NCBI GenBank assembly: GCA_030427255.1
Contig: JAUHWY010000008.1
Span: forward strand, 49,797 to 113,796
DNA length: 64,000 bases
From: Bacteroidia bacterium
GTDB taxonomy: Bacteria; Bacteroidota; Bacteroidia; CAIKAF01
Direction: 5' to 3'
The first letter of the stretch is position 1. Every line of letters begins with the position of its first letter. The notes beneath the pieces are model-generated. The model searched no databases. It had not been told where the DNA came from and was given only the letters and a program-made list of their open reading frames with translations. The position numbers and the translations under genes were made by a program. Below are positions 8,902 through 17,786 of this stretch, in pieces.

Positions 8902-9857
8902 AAAAGGTAGGGATTTTTATTTTCATTTTGGCTTTGTTCGCTCAACTGCCTGCTCAGGTGGAAGCAAACCTGCGAATGAATAAAGATACTTTGTGGCTGG
9001 GTTCTCCCGATACGCTGTGGCTTGAGCTTGAGCAAGAGCGTAACTTAACGGTAATTTGGCCCTTGCTTAGTGATTCGCTTGGGCCGCACTTGGAAATTCT
9101 TTCAAAAACCCCATTAGATACTTTAGCCACAAACGATTCCAATACCTTGAGATATCGGCAAGGGATGCAAGTGGTTTCTTACGATTCCGGTGCTTGGGTA
9201 TTGCCCACCATTCCGTTTCAATATTTAGATAAACAGGATACGATTTTTGCTGAGTTTCCCGAGAAGAGCATTGTGGTGCTGGCTCCTGCTGTTGACCTCT
9301 CCAAAGACATTCGAGGAATAGAAGGAGTGCTTGATCCGGGGTATCATTGGATGGAATGGCTGCCTTGGCTATTACTTTCTTTAGGCCTTATTACGCTTTG
9401 TGTTTTTGTGGTTAAATGGTGGCTAAGGCGTAAACAAAAACAAAAGGAAATTCCTGTTCCCATTCCTCAAGAAGAGCTTGTTAACCCACTTGAAGAAGCC
9501 TTAGCAAGTTTAGAAATCATCCGCAAAAGAGCCGATTGGAAGCAAGGGAAAGTCAAAGCGTATTATTCCGACTTAGTGGATCTTATGCGGCGATATATTG
9601 AGCGGAGCTATGGGGTTGAAGTTTCTGAAATGACTTCTGCTGAGTGGCTTAGTTGGTGGCAACGGTCCGGTTTGGCAAAGCAAGATGGAGGGAAACTTAA
9701 GCAACTCCTGCAATTGGCCGATATGGTAAAGTTTGCTAAACAAAACCCAACGGATCAAGAACACCTATGGATGGTGGAAACCATCAATGCTTGGTTGTTG
9801 ATTTTGGAAAAAGAAAAACAAGCATCTAGCAATCAAGATTTGGAGGAGAAAGAATGA
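8898..9857 (+). CDS. Bat-operon membrane protein (DUF4381-like)
   Basis: Protein of 319 residues with a signal peptide (about 1-22), an extracytoplasmic beta-rich domain (23-150), one membrane helix at about 154-175 and a basic-then-helical cytoplasmic tail. The tail carries YYSDLVDLMRRYIERSYGVE and EMTSAEWLSWW, features of proteins found between DUF58 and BatA in Bacteroidota. Both junctions are ATGA overlaps, placing it firmly in the operon. Topology resembles BatD with a shorter outer part. Function unknown; the DUF4381 label is from memory of the architecture. Confidence 0.75.
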   Translation: MKKVGIFIFILALFAQLPAQVEANLRMNKDTLWLGSPDTLWLELEQERNLTVIWPLLSDSLGPHLEILSKTPLDTLATNDSNTLRYRQGMQVVSYDSGAWVLPTIPFQYLDKQDTIFAEFPEKSIVVLAPAVDLSKDIRGIEGVLDPGYHWMEWLPWLLLSLGLITLCVFVVKWWLRRKQKQKEIPVPIPQEELVNPLEEALASLEIIRKRADWKQGKVKAYYSDLVDLMRRYIERSYGVEVSEMTSAEWLSWWQRSGLAKQDGGKLKQLLQLADMVKFAKQNPTDQEHLWMVETINAWLLILEKEKQASSNQDLEEKE

Positions 9858-10867
9858 CGGCTTGGCAACAAATAACATTTACCTATCCTTGGGTTTTGGT
9901 GCTGCTTTTGCTGCTTCCCGTGCTTTTTTGGCTCCACAGGTTAACCCTTAAGAAAGGCTCCCCATCGTGGAGGGTTCCCTTTGATTACCATGCTCCAAAC
10001 CTTTCCGGTGACCTTAGGGCAACACTGAGTTGGATTCCGGGCATGCTTAGATTATGCGCATTAGCCCTACTTATTGTAGTGCTTGCAAGACCCCGGGGGA
10101 ATCTGGGTTTGGTTGAGTCCACCAAGGAGGTGGTAGACATGCAATTGGCCATAGATGTCTCCTTGTCTATGCTTGCGAAGGATTTTCAACCCAATAGGTT
10201 AGAGGTGTCTAAATCTTTGGCGGCTGATTTTATTCAAAAACGGCCCGAGGATCGTATTGGCCTTGTGGTTTTTTCGGGAGAGTCTTTTACACAGTGCCCC
10301 ATGACAACAGACCACAGGGTGCTGCTTAATCGTTTGGATGCCATTTCCATTGACAACGATATGAAACAAGGAACGGCCATTGGTTTGGGCTTGGCCAAGG
10401 CAGTAGCCAGATTAAGCAATAGCGAAGCAAAATCCAAGGTAGTGATCTTACTTACCGATGGAGTGAACAATACGGGGCAGATTTCTCCCTTAACAGCTGC
10501 CCAAATGGCCAGAACCTTTGGAATTCGTGTGTATGCCATTGGCGTAGGTAAGCAAGGGATGGCCCTTTCTCCTGTAGGCTATGATTTTTTTGGCCAATTG
10601 CGCTATGGCATGTCTCCTGTTGAAATTGATGAGGCTTTGTTGACCGATATTGCCCAACAAACCGGAGGTGCCTATTTTAGGGCAACCAATCAAGCCAGCT
10701 TAAAACAGGTGTTTAAGGAAATTGACCGTTTGGAAAAGACAAAGGTTAAGATTACAGAATACCAAAAACAGCCCGATATTTTTTGGCCATTTTTATTGCT
10801 TGCTTCCGGTTTGTTTGGCTTGGAATGGTTGTTGCGTTTAACCCTTTGGAATAGCTTGTCTTTATGA
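9854..10867 (+). CDS. batA: BatA-like VWA domain membrane protein
   Basis: Membrane-anchored von Willebrand A protein, 337 residues. Two N-terminal helices (about 12-28 and 62-78) precede the VWA domain (about 92-290), and a C-terminal helix lies near 305-330. The MIDAS motif is IDVSLSM (Asp101, Ser103, Ser105), with the later threonine in PMTTDHRVLL and the aspartate in LLTDGVNN. Bat (Bacteroides aerotolerance) proteins form a membrane complex linked to oxidative stress tolerance. Coupled to its neighbours by ATGA overlaps on both sides. Confidence 0.92.
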   Translation: MTAWQQITFTYPWVLVLLLLLPVLFWLHRLTLKKGSPSWRVPFDYHAPNLSGDLRATLSWIPGMLRLCALALLIVVLARPRGNLGLVESTKEVVDMQLAIDVSLSMLAKDFQPNRLEVSKSLAADFIQKRPEDRIGLVVFSGESFTQCPMTTDHRVLLNRLDAISIDNDMKQGTAIGLGLAKAVARLSNSEAKSKVVILLTDGVNNTGQISPLTAAQMARTFGIRVYAIGVGKQGMALSPVGYDFFGQLRYGMSPVEIDEALLTDIAQQTGGAYFRATNQASLKQVFKEIDRLEKTKVKITEYQKQPDIFWPFLLLASGLFGLEWLLRLTLWNSLSL

Positions 10868-11886
10868 TACATTGGGAAGAGCCTTGGTTTTTATTTGGTC
10901 TTTTGGTACTGCCTTTGAGCCTTGCCATTGGTTTTCTTCTGCTTAACCAAGCCAAAAGCAGACTAAAAAAGCTGGGTAAAGCCAAAAATACCGCTTTGAC
11001 TTTGCCCATGTACCAGCCCCATCGCGTCCTTTGGCGACACCTCTTTCTTGGTCTGGCCGGTGCCTTGCTGGCTGTAGCTTTGGCCAGACCTCAGTGGGGA
11101 CAAAGAACCGTGGAAACGGAACGTAAGGGTATGTATTTGGTTTTGGCTTTGGATGTTTCTCAAAGTATGTTGGCCGAGGATGTAAAACCAAACAGACTTT
11201 ATAGATCAAAACAAGCCGCAATTCATTGGTTAGATGATTTAAAAAACGATAGGTTGGCTTTGGTGGTTTTTGCTGCTACTGCACAAATTCAAATGCCAAT
11301 GACCTCCGATTATGGAGCCGCACGTCTTTATCTCGAATCCGTGGATCAACTCAAACCGGATTTGCAAGGAACTTCCTTGAACGAAGCCTTAACCGCTGCT
11401 TATAAAGCCATACCTAAAGAGCGTGAGGCCGATGCAGCCGTCATTTTAATTTCTGACGGAGAAGACCATGAAGGAAAAGCCATGGAAATGGCAGCTAAAA
11501 TGGCCGAAGAAGGCATTGAGGTACACACCCTCTCGGTAGGACTCAACCAAGCAGTTCCAATTCCCGATGGAAAGGGATATTTAAAAGATGAGGCAGGCAG
11601 AATGGCATTGACTAAGCCCAATAAGCAAATGCTTGCTCAATTGGCTGACGTTGGCGGAGGAACATTTGCAGATGACCCACACCCCGAGCAAGGGTTGAAT
11701 AGAATATTTGCTGCCTTGGAAGAAAAACAGCGTGAAAGTTTTAGCAGCGAAATCAAAGAAGAGGGCAGAGAAGAACATGCAGGCTGGTTTGTAGCCGCAG
11801 CTCTTGTATTGCTATGTATTGAATTATTTTGGAAAAACACCCGAAAACCTCAAGCTAAGGTATGGACATGGTTTGGAAATGGATGA
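10864..11886 (+). CDS. batB: BatB-like VWA domain membrane protein
   Basis: Second VWA protein of the Bat complex, 340 residues, with the same plan as BatA: N-terminal helices (about 8-27 and 59-75), VWA domain (about 90-285) with an intact MIDAS LDVSQSM (Asp97, Ser99, Ser101) and DGEDHEG, and a C-terminal helix near 307-323 (WFVAAALVLLCIELFW). BatA and BatB are thought to associate through or beside TPR proteins. It overlaps batA by 4 bases and batC by 25 bases. Confidence 0.92.
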   Translation: MIHWEEPWFLFGLLVLPLSLAIGFLLLNQAKSRLKKLGKAKNTALTLPMYQPHRVLWRHLFLGLAGALLAVALARPQWGQRTVETERKGMYLVLALDVSQSMLAEDVKPNRLYRSKQAAIHWLDDLKNDRLALVVFAATAQIQMPMTSDYGAARLYLESVDQLKPDLQGTSLNEALTAAYKAIPKEREADAAVILISDGEDHEGKAMEMAAKMAEEGIEVHTLSVGLNQAVPIPDGKGYLKDEAGRMALTKPNKQMLAQLADVGGGTFADDPHPEQGLNRIFAALEEKQRESFSSEIKEEGREEHAGWFVAAALVLLCIELFWKNTRKPQAKVWTWFGNG

Positions 11887-12623
11887 CCCTATGCCTGATG
11901 GTATACTCTTCGACCTCGGCTTTGGCCCAACAGGCCGAGCGTCCTTGGTATGAGGCACCGCCTTATCGTTTGCTGCGAGAGGGAAATACTGCTTTTGACC
12001 AAGGGAACAACCAAGAGGCCATGAAAGCCTATGAAGCGTATGGAAATCTTATGCCTAATGACCCTCGCTGGCAATACAATTTAGGCAATGCCCTTTTTAA
12101 AAATGGACAAGCCGATAGTGCCAGATATTGGTACCAACAAGCCGCCCAAAATCTAAATGATCCAAACCATCAATCCATGGCTTGGCACAATTTAGGCAAC
12201 AGTTATATGCAAGCAGAGGATTTCCCCAAAGCTGTAGAAGCCTACAAAAAAGCGCTTTTGGCCAATCCAAAGGCGGAAAACACACGCTATAATTTAAGTT
12301 ATGCTTTGAAAAAGCTGCAAAAACAGCAACAGCAACAGCAGCAGCAAGAGCAACAGCAAGAGCAGCAGCAAGAGCAACAGCAAGAGCAACAGCAGGAGCA
12401 GCAAGAGCAACAGCAGGAGCAGCAAGAGCAGCAGCAGGAGCAGCAAGAGCAACAGCAGGAACAGCAAGAGCAACAAGAACGAAACCAACAAAAGAATCAG
12501 GAGCTAACCAGAGAACAGGCTCAAAGGCTGCTGGATGCACTGGATAGAGATGAGCGTGAATTGCAAAAAAAGAAAATGGAATCAGGGGATGCCCCCCAAA
12601 AAAGAATTAAAAAGCCATGGTAA
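11862..12623 (+). CDS. batC: BatC TPR protein with long Gln/Glu tract
   Basis: Exported TPR protein of 253 residues: signal peptide (1-22), TPR repeats at about 32-150 (ALFKNGQADSARYWYQQAA; NSYMQAEDFPKAVEAYKKAL), then a Gln-rich tract with regularly placed Glu at residues 155-206, and a basic tail ending KKPW. TPRs of BatC-type proteins mediate Bat complex assembly. The Gln tract is encoded by CAG/CAA/GAG repeats at 12324-12479 and may vary in length between strains. It starts inside batB in another frame, and its stop lies inside the batD start region. Confidence 0.9.
   Translation: MDMVWKWMTLCLMVYSSTSALAQQAERPWYEAPPYRLLREGNTAFDQGNNQEAMKAYEAYGNLMPNDPRWQYNLGNALFKNGQADSARYWYQQAAQNLNDPNHQSMAWHNLGNSYMQAEDFPKAVEAYKKALLANPKAENTRYNLSYALKKLQKQQQQQQQQEQQQEQQQEQQQEQQQEQQEQQQEQQEQQQEQQEQQQEQQEQQERNQQKNQELTREQAQRLLDALDRDERELQKKKMESGDAPQKRIKKPW
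12324..12479 (+). repeat. in-frame CAG/CAA-GAG tandem repeat in batC
   Basis: About 156 bases of near-perfect three-base periodicity encode Gln runs interrupted by single Glu codons. The motif CAGCAAGAG with CAGCAGGAG and CAACAGGAG variants recurs roughly every 9-15 bases. All units are multiples of three, so slippage would keep the frame. The complementary strand forms a long Leu-rich shadow frame that is not a gene. Confidence 0.9.
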
Positions 12624-14368
12624 GCATGCGTTTTTTTCTCCTTTTTGTAGCGGTTTGGATTACCCATATCCTACCTGCTCAACAGATTTCCGTTCAAGTG
12701 AACCCGGAAAATCCGGCCGTGGGTCAGGCTTTTCGTGTGGTCTACCAGATTTCGGATATGGAAGGCTCTATACGTCCTCCTTCGTTTGCGCCCCTTATTC
12801 AACAAGGAACGTTTCAACAACAGCAGTATGTAAACGGAAGAGTTTCATTTACCTTAACCTTTCAATTGATTGCACGAGAGGCCGGCACATATTTTATTGC
12901 TCCCCTGCGCGTGCTCAATTCCAGAGGCGAAACCGTTGGTTCTAGTCAATCCCTCTCTATTCGTGTTGGAAACGCCTCCGGACCAAATGCCAATAATGCC
13001 AAGAACCCCGGAACTACCAATGCCCCAAAAAATACCAAGGCAAATGCCGCTCCCAAAATCTTAATGCGTCTCGAACTGGAGCCTAAGGAAGTTTACGAAG
13101 GCCAGCCCTTTGCCATTGACTTAGTTTTATATACCAAGTACACCAGCTTAAGAAATGAAAGCTTTTCTGCCCTGGAGATTCCAGGAGTCTGGCTCCAAGA
13201 GTCCGAAGAAATGGGAAAGCCGGAACTGGTACCCTCTAGCTATCAGGGAGAATCTTATTATAAGGTTTCTCTTAAGCGTTGGTTGGCGATTCCACAAAGG
13301 TCTGGGTCTATTCAAATCCCCACCATGGAAGCAAGCTTTGTTGTGCAAGAAATGCTGCCGCCCACCAATGTTTTTGAACAACTTTTTGGAGGTGGAAATG
13401 TGGTGACTGAAACCGTAGAAATAAAATCTCCCTCCGCTTCGGTTAAGGTAAAACCACTTCCCGAAAAGGGACGCCCTTCGGATTTTATTAATGCGGTGGG
13501 CGACTTTTCGGTGCATTTTGAAGCAGGCCCCTGCACCCTCAGCACCTCAGATGCCCTACAGATGTCTCTTAAAGTTAAAGGAAACGGCAACCTTAATTTG
13601 TTTGAGTTTCCAAGCCCGGAATTGCCCCAAGGTTTCTTGGCCTATCCTCCGGAAGTAGAAGAAAAGATTACCTTCGGTAGGTTTAAGTTGAGTGGGACCA
13701 AAAGAGCCGACTATATCCTTATTCCCCAAGGCGGTGGAAAGTTTGTTATTCCTCCCCTTCGTTTTTCTTGGTTTAATCCCTCCACGGAAAGCTACCATAC
13801 CTTCCATTCCGATAGCCTAAACGTGTTGGTAGAAGGTGCTCCAATGAACCCTTCCTTGGTTCAACCGGATGCCCCCGCCGAATCCTCTCCCGACTTTGCC
13901 GTCCCAAATTACCACGGTTCACCCCTGTGGCCTAGGTGGTTTAGCTCCACAGGTTTTTGGATTCTAACCCTTATTCCTCTGCTTCTTTTGATAAGTTGGC
14001 CATTTTTATGGCGTCCGCTACTTAGCCGGGCATTGCAAAAATGGAAACGAAAGACGCCTTTACAAAAGGCTTTGCACAATCTTCAAAATCTGGAGAAAAG
14101 GCCGGACGTCCCTCTGCATGCCTATTGGCAAGTCTTAAGTGGCTATTTAAATGAAGGCTTGGCCATTCCGCCCAGCGAACAAACTGAGCAAGCCTTAAAG
14201 CAAAGCTTGGAAAAGCATTTCCCCAAAGAGCTTTGTGCTCAAATTTTAGGTTGGAAACAGCAGTTGGAGTGGTCTTCCTTTACCCCACAATCCGATAAAA
14301 CAGTGCAAAAGCCTGCAGATCAAGTGAAAACTTGGCTTCTTCAAATGGACAAACACTTGGACTTATGA
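12617..14368 (+). CDS. batD: BatD family protein (oxygen tolerance)
   Basis: Large exported and membrane-anchored Bat protein, 583 residues. A signal peptide (MVSMRFFLLFVAVWITHILP) leads into tandem Ig-like/beta domains (about 25-440), beginning ISVQVNPENPAVGQAFRVVY, which is typical of BatD. One transmembrane helix lies near 448-472, followed by a cytoplasmic helical tail. An Asn/Ala/Lys-rich linker occurs near residues 118-145. The start overlaps batC by 7 bases; an ATG three codons later is an alternative. The stop overlaps batE as ATGA. Thought to scaffold the extracytoplasmic side of the Bat complex. Confidence 0.92.
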   Translation: MVSMRFFLLFVAVWITHILPAQQISVQVNPENPAVGQAFRVVYQISDMEGSIRPPSFAPLIQQGTFQQQQYVNGRVSFTLTFQLIAREAGTYFIAPLRVLNSRGETVGSSQSLSIRVGNASGPNANNAKNPGTTNAPKNTKANAAPKILMRLELEPKEVYEGQPFAIDLVLYTKYTSLRNESFSALEIPGVWLQESEEMGKPELVPSSYQGESYYKVSLKRWLAIPQRSGSIQIPTMEASFVVQEMLPPTNVFEQLFGGGNVVTETVEIKSPSASVKVKPLPEKGRPSDFINAVGDFSVHFEAGPCTLSTSDALQMSLKVKGNGNLNLFEFPSPELPQGFLAYPPEVEEKITFGRFKLSGTKRADYILIPQGGGKFVIPPLRFSWFNPSTESYHTFHSDSLNVLVEGAPMNPSLVQPDAPAESSPDFAVPNYHGSPLWPRWFSSTGFWILTLIPLLLLISWPFLWRPLLSRALQKWKRKTPLQKALHNLQNLEKRPDVPLHAYWQVLSGYLNEGLAIPPSEQTEQALKQSLEKHFPKELCAQILGWKQQLEWSSFTPQSDKTVQKPADQVKTWLLQMDKHLDL

Positions 14369-15174
14369 GCTACTTGGCTTTGTTTTCGTTGTGGGACTTT
14401 TTGAGAAAGTCAAAAGCGGCTTTTCTATGCCTTCTAATGGTAGGGCTGGTGTTGAATCCCGCAAAAGCTCAATTGCCTGAATCGTCGCAAATAGATTTTA
14501 AAACAGGTTTAGAAGCCTATGCCAATCAATGGTATGCCCAGGCTTTTGAGCTTTGGAGTAAGGCCGAACCGGAACAATGGTCGGGCGATTGGTGTGGTTA
14601 CGCAGCCCAAGCCGCTTGGAAGTCCGGAAAACCGGCAGAAGCCATACGTTGGGCCTATAGAGGTTTACGCGTAGAACCCCAGCACACCGCACTACGGCAA
14701 GAACTTAAATTTATGCTTTCGAGCCAGCAACTGACCTCTGAAATGCCTTTGGAGCCTCCCCAGCTTTTTTGGCAAATAAGTATCGACCGCTTGGGACGTT
14801 GGGCCTTGGTTTTCTTATGGTTGGCTTTGGCTCTATTGGTGGGGCACCACTTACTGCCAACACGCATAAAGTTGAGGCGTTTTTTGCCTTATGTTTTTGG
14901 GTTGTCCCTCGTGCTTTCTTTGGCTGTTTTTGGTTTGGCTTGGGGGCGTTACTTGTGGATGCATCGCAATGAGGCTGTGGCTGCTGTTTCTTCGGTGGTG
15001 CTTAAAGATACTCCCGACAATAGGGGACAAGAGGTGCAACGGCTTAAGGCCGGACAAAGGGTTCGGTTGGTAGAAAAACAGCAGGAATGGTATAGGGTAA
15101 GACTTAGCAATGAGATTTCAGGCTGGATACGTTCCGAGGAGTTATTGCCTATTTTACCCGAGTCTGAATTATGA
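14365..15174 (+). CDS. batE: BatE-like protein with TPR and SH3 domain
   Basis: Membrane protein of 269 residues: N-terminal hydrophobic segment/signal (about 14-35), a short TPR region (about 45-120), two membrane helices (about 148-168 and 175-198), and a C-terminal bacterial SH3 domain (about 210-262; QRLKAGQRVRLVEKQQEWYR then GWIRSEELLP). This is the usual BatE plan. The ATG at 14365 overlaps the batD stop; the frame is open a further 11 codons upstream but inside batD. The stop overlaps the phosphodiesterase start as ATGA. Confidence 0.88.
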   Translation: MSYLALFSLWDFLRKSKAAFLCLLMVGLVLNPAKAQLPESSQIDFKTGLEAYANQWYAQAFELWSKAEPEQWSGDWCGYAAQAAWKSGKPAEAIRWAYRGLRVEPQHTALRQELKFMLSSQQLTSEMPLEPPQLFWQISIDRLGRWALVFLWLALALLVGHHLLPTRIKLRRFLPYVFGLSLVLSLAVFGLAWGRYLWMHRNEAVAAVSSVVLKDTPDNRGQEVQRLKAGQRVRLVEKQQEWYRVRLSNEISGWIRSEELLPILPESEL

Positions 15175-15686
15175 GTGCCCGCCGAATTCTACTGCTCAGC
15201 GATACCCACGGTTGGCTCCATCCGGGTATTGAGCCTCATGCCCGCGAAGCCGACGAAATTTGGCATGCAGGCGATGTAGGCCGGCCCGAAGTGCTGGATG
15301 AACTGGAAAGCTTCGCCCCTCTGCGCGCTGTATACGGCAATATTGACGGTAAAGATGTGCGCTGTAGACTTCCTGAAATTCTTCGCTTTGAATGTTTTGG
15401 TCTTAAGGTGTTTATGACCCATATTTTGGGAAGACCAAGGGCTTATTCAAGCTCGGTGAGGCACATGCTTCAAGTCGACCCTCCCGATGTAATGGTATGT
15501 GGCCATTCCCATATTTTACTGGTGGAGCCTATTTTAAGTGGTAAAGGGCTGCACCTAAATCCCGGAGCCTGTGGAAAACACGGTTGGCATAAAGTAATGA
15601 CCATGCTCCGTCTGGAAATCTCCAATCAAAAAGTTTCTGCCATGGCGGCCATTGAGCTTGGTTTAAGAGGCAAGGCCGAAAGCTAA
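15171..15686 (+). CDS. YfcE/MJ0936-type metallophosphoesterase
   Basis: Small calcineurin-like phosphodiesterase, 171 residues. All metal-binding motifs are present: LLLSDTHG near residue 10, WHAGDVG, YGNIDG and GHSHILLVE, then NPGACG. Family members hydrolyse phosphodiesters with divalent metal ions; the physiological substrate is unknown. It is the last gene of the coupled moxR-bat run, sharing an ATGA overlap with batE. Confidence 0.9.
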   Translation: MSARRILLLSDTHGWLHPGIEPHAREADEIWHAGDVGRPEVLDELESFAPLRAVYGNIDGKDVRCRLPEILRFECFGLKVFMTHILGRPRAYSSSVRHMLQVDPPDVMVCGHSHILLVEPILSGKGLHLNPGACGKHGWHKVMTMLRLEISNQKVSAMAAIELGLRGKAES

Positions 15687-15703
15687 ATGCTGCCAACAAT
15701 GTG

Positions 15704-15711
15704 TATCTTTT
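15704..15711 (+). promoter_or_regulatory. putative -7 element before the anion symporter gene
   Basis: TATCTTTT followed by TG resembles TAnnTTTG with extra T and ends 4 bases before the ATG at 15716. In-frame GTG and TTG codons upstream lie in or before this motif, so the ATG is favoured and a leaderless transcript is possible. Confidence 0.4.
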
Positions 15712-15715
15712 TGGC

Positions 15716-17086
15716 ATGAAATGGCGTGTTTTTTGGCTTGCCGCCGGCCCCTTGGCCGCATTATTGGTTTATTGGGCCTGCTTCTCTATTGGAGATAAAG
15801 AGGCTAAGACGCTTGCTTTGGCTGCTTGGATGGTGCTTTGGTGGATTAGCCAACCGGTGAACTTGGCGGTGACCGCCTTGCTCCCTTTGGTCTTTTTTCC
15901 CATGCTAAACCTAATGCCGGCACGCCAAACAGCGGCTTTCTATGGCCACGATATCGTGTTTTTGTTTTTGGGAGGTTTTTTGATTGGCTTGGCCATGGAA
16001 AAGCATCGACTCCATGAGCGTATTGCCCTTTTGATTTTGCTTAAGACCGGAGGTCGACCCATTAAAGTATTGCTGGGTTTTATGTTGGCCACCGGCTTTT
16101 TAAGCATGTGGATCAGCAATACGGCTACCACGCTTATGATGCTTCCTATGGCTACTTCTGTTTTGCCTGTGTTTAAAAACGCCACCTTTGGCCGACGTCT
16201 GCTTTTGGCCATTGCCTACAGCAGCAGTCTTGGGGGCATGGCCACCTTAATTGGAACCCCTCCTAATGTGGTTTTACGGGGTCAGCTAGCCGCAGCAGGA
16301 TTGGGCGAACTTTCATTTTTTGGCTGGTTTAGCATGGCTTTTCCTTTAACCTTGGTGCTTGGATTGGTCCTTTACCTGCTCTTAGGCTTTGGATTAAGAC
16401 AAATGAAAGGTTCTGCCATCCATGAAATTCGCCAACGGAAACAGGACTTAGGAAAGTTAAGTATTGAAGAAAAGCGAGTAGCGCTTATTTTTATTGCTAC
16501 CGCTGCGGCCTGGATTTTTAGGCCTTTGCTGGAGCAGTTAAGCGGCTTGCCCTTAAACGATACGGGCATTGCCATGGCCGGAGGATTGTTGATGTTTATG
16601 GTGCCTTCAGGAAAAAGGGGCAAAGCTTTGCTCGATTGGGAGGACACCCGAAAAATGGCTTGGGGAATTATTTTGTTGTTTGGAGGAGGCCTTAGTTTGG
16701 CCGGGGCTTTGGAGCAGGCCGGCATTATTGAACGCTTGGGCATGGCTGCTGCCGATTGGGGCACAGCCGGACTTTTTGCCCTTATTTTAGGACTCTCCGC
16801 ACTTGCGCTTTTCCTCACCGAAATCATGAGCAATGTGGCCTTGGTTTCCATTTTGCTTCCGGTGGTGTTAGAGTTGGCCAAAACGCTAGGAATTAACCCT
16901 TTGCAATTAGCTATCCCAGTCACCCTAGCCGCTAGTTGCGCCTTTATGCTGCCCATGGCCACGCCCCCAAATGCGCTTGTCTTTGCCGGCGGTCAGCTAA
17001 AAGTAAGCGATATGACCCGCTACGGCATTTGGATGAATTTGGTTTCGGTTTTGCTGATAAGTCTGGTTGCCTGGAGGTTTTTTTGA
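15716..17086 (+). CDS. SLC13/DASS family sodium:anion symporter
   Basis: Polytopic carrier of the divalent anion:sodium symporter family, 456 residues with about 12 hydrophobic segments. Two pseudo-repeat signatures are seen: SNTATTLMMLPMA with GTPPNVVLRGQL in the first half, and EIMSNVALVSILLPV with MATPPNALVFAGG in the second. These form the Na+ and carboxylate sites in the family. Substrate could be dicarboxylates, citrate or sulfate. The stop is followed directly by a minisatellite, so the next 1.1 kb holds no clear gene. Confidence 0.92.
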   Translation: MKWRVFWLAAGPLAALLVYWACFSIGDKEAKTLALAAWMVLWWISQPVNLAVTALLPLVFFPMLNLMPARQTAAFYGHDIVFLFLGGFLIGLAMEKHRLHERIALLILLKTGGRPIKVLLGFMLATGFLSMWISNTATTLMMLPMATSVLPVFKNATFGRRLLLAIAYSSSLGGMATLIGTPPNVVLRGQLAAAGLGELSFFGWFSMAFPLTLVLGLVLYLLLGFGLRQMKGSAIHEIRQRKQDLGKLSIEEKRVALIFIATAAAWIFRPLLEQLSGLPLNDTGIAMAGGLLMFMVPSGKRGKALLDWEDTRKMAWGIILLFGGGLSLAGALEQAGIIERLGMAAADWGTAGLFALILGLSALALFLTEIMSNVALVSILLPVVLELAKTLGINPLQLAIPVTLAASCAFMLPMATPPNALVFAGGQLKVSDMTRYGIWMNLVSVLLISLVAWRFF

Positions 17087-17272
<186 letters not shown>

Positions 17273-17400
17273 AGTAAAGACGGGATGCCTCCCGTCTCCT
17301 AATGATAAGTAAAGACGCAACATCTTGCGTCTCAAACAACAGTAAAGACGCAACATCTTGCGTCTCAAACCACAGTAAAGACGCAACATCTTGCGTTTCA
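17273..17400 (+). repeat. cluster of GACG-stem hairpin repeats (first block)
   Basis: Four units each begin GTAAAGACG and form a short hairpin. One has stem GACGGGA with loop TGCC (17279-17296). Three have stem GACGCAA with loop CATC and spacers TCAAACAACA or similar. The unit is about 33 bases. Spacers are near-identical rather than unique, so this is not CRISPR. The same hairpin class appears at 17612-17786, in the 60361-60378 palindrome and at 63501-63518. Confidence 0.8.
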
Positions 17401-17407
17401 TTTTTTT

Positions 17408-17551
17408 GGCCGCCTTGTCCTGCTGTCTGCGGTAGTGCCACGTCTCCGGCCCACGGTCTGCGGCCGCTCCGGGGTCTTCGTTCCTCAGCCTCCTCGCTTG
17501 GCCGCATACCGGGGCCGGAGCCGCGTCAGCTACCTGCTTCCATCAGGGGCG
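17408..17551 (-). repeat. GC-rich dispersed element, family 1 copy A
   Basis: A 144-bp GC-rich block, read on the minus strand from CGCCCCTGATGGAAGCA to GCAGACAGCAGGACAAGGCG. Its ends nearly match copy B (39646-39795), and the internal boxes GCGAGGAGGC and CCCCGGAGC are shared with B and C (54628-54773). It interrupts the minisatellite/hairpin repeats, which resume on the other side. No open frame is conserved between copies. Candidate mobile or structured non-coding element. Confidence 0.75.
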
Positions 17552-17555
17552 GAAG

Positions 17556-17786
17556 AATACGGAAACAAAAAGGGAATGGTTAATGGTGAATGGTGGATGA
17601 TGAATGGTGAAGTAAAGACGGGATGCCTCCCGTCTCCTAATGATAAGTAAAGACGCAACATCTTGCGTCTCATATGGTAAAGACGGGATGCCTCCCGTCT
17701 CCTAATGATAAGTAAAGACGCAACATCTTGCGTCTCATATGGTAAAGACGGGATGCCTCCCGTCTTCCTGATGCCTCCCGTCTCTG
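17556..17786 (+). repeat. minisatellite echo and second block of GACG-stem hairpin repeats
   Basis: After copy A, a short GGTGAATGGTGGATGATG stretch is followed by five more hairpin units that alternate strictly between the GACGGGA/TCCCGTC and GACGCAA/TTGCGTC stems, separated by CTAATGATAA or CATATG spacers. The last unit has a duplicated GATGCCTCCCGTC half. No gene is supported. Confidence 0.8.

Noticed and set aside
8898..9857. Calling this gene BatD
   Set aside because: A full-length BatD with typical N-terminus lies at 12617-14368 in the same operon.
12097..12540. Minus-strand Ala/Val-rich and Leu-rich open frames opposite batC
   Set aside because: Produced by the CAG/GAG repeat read in reverse; batC on the plus strand has TPR motifs and operon overlaps.
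17273..17786. CRISPR-like array of regularly spaced short palindromic repeats
   Set aside because: Spacers are short and nearly identical, two hairpin types alternate, and no cas genes are near.
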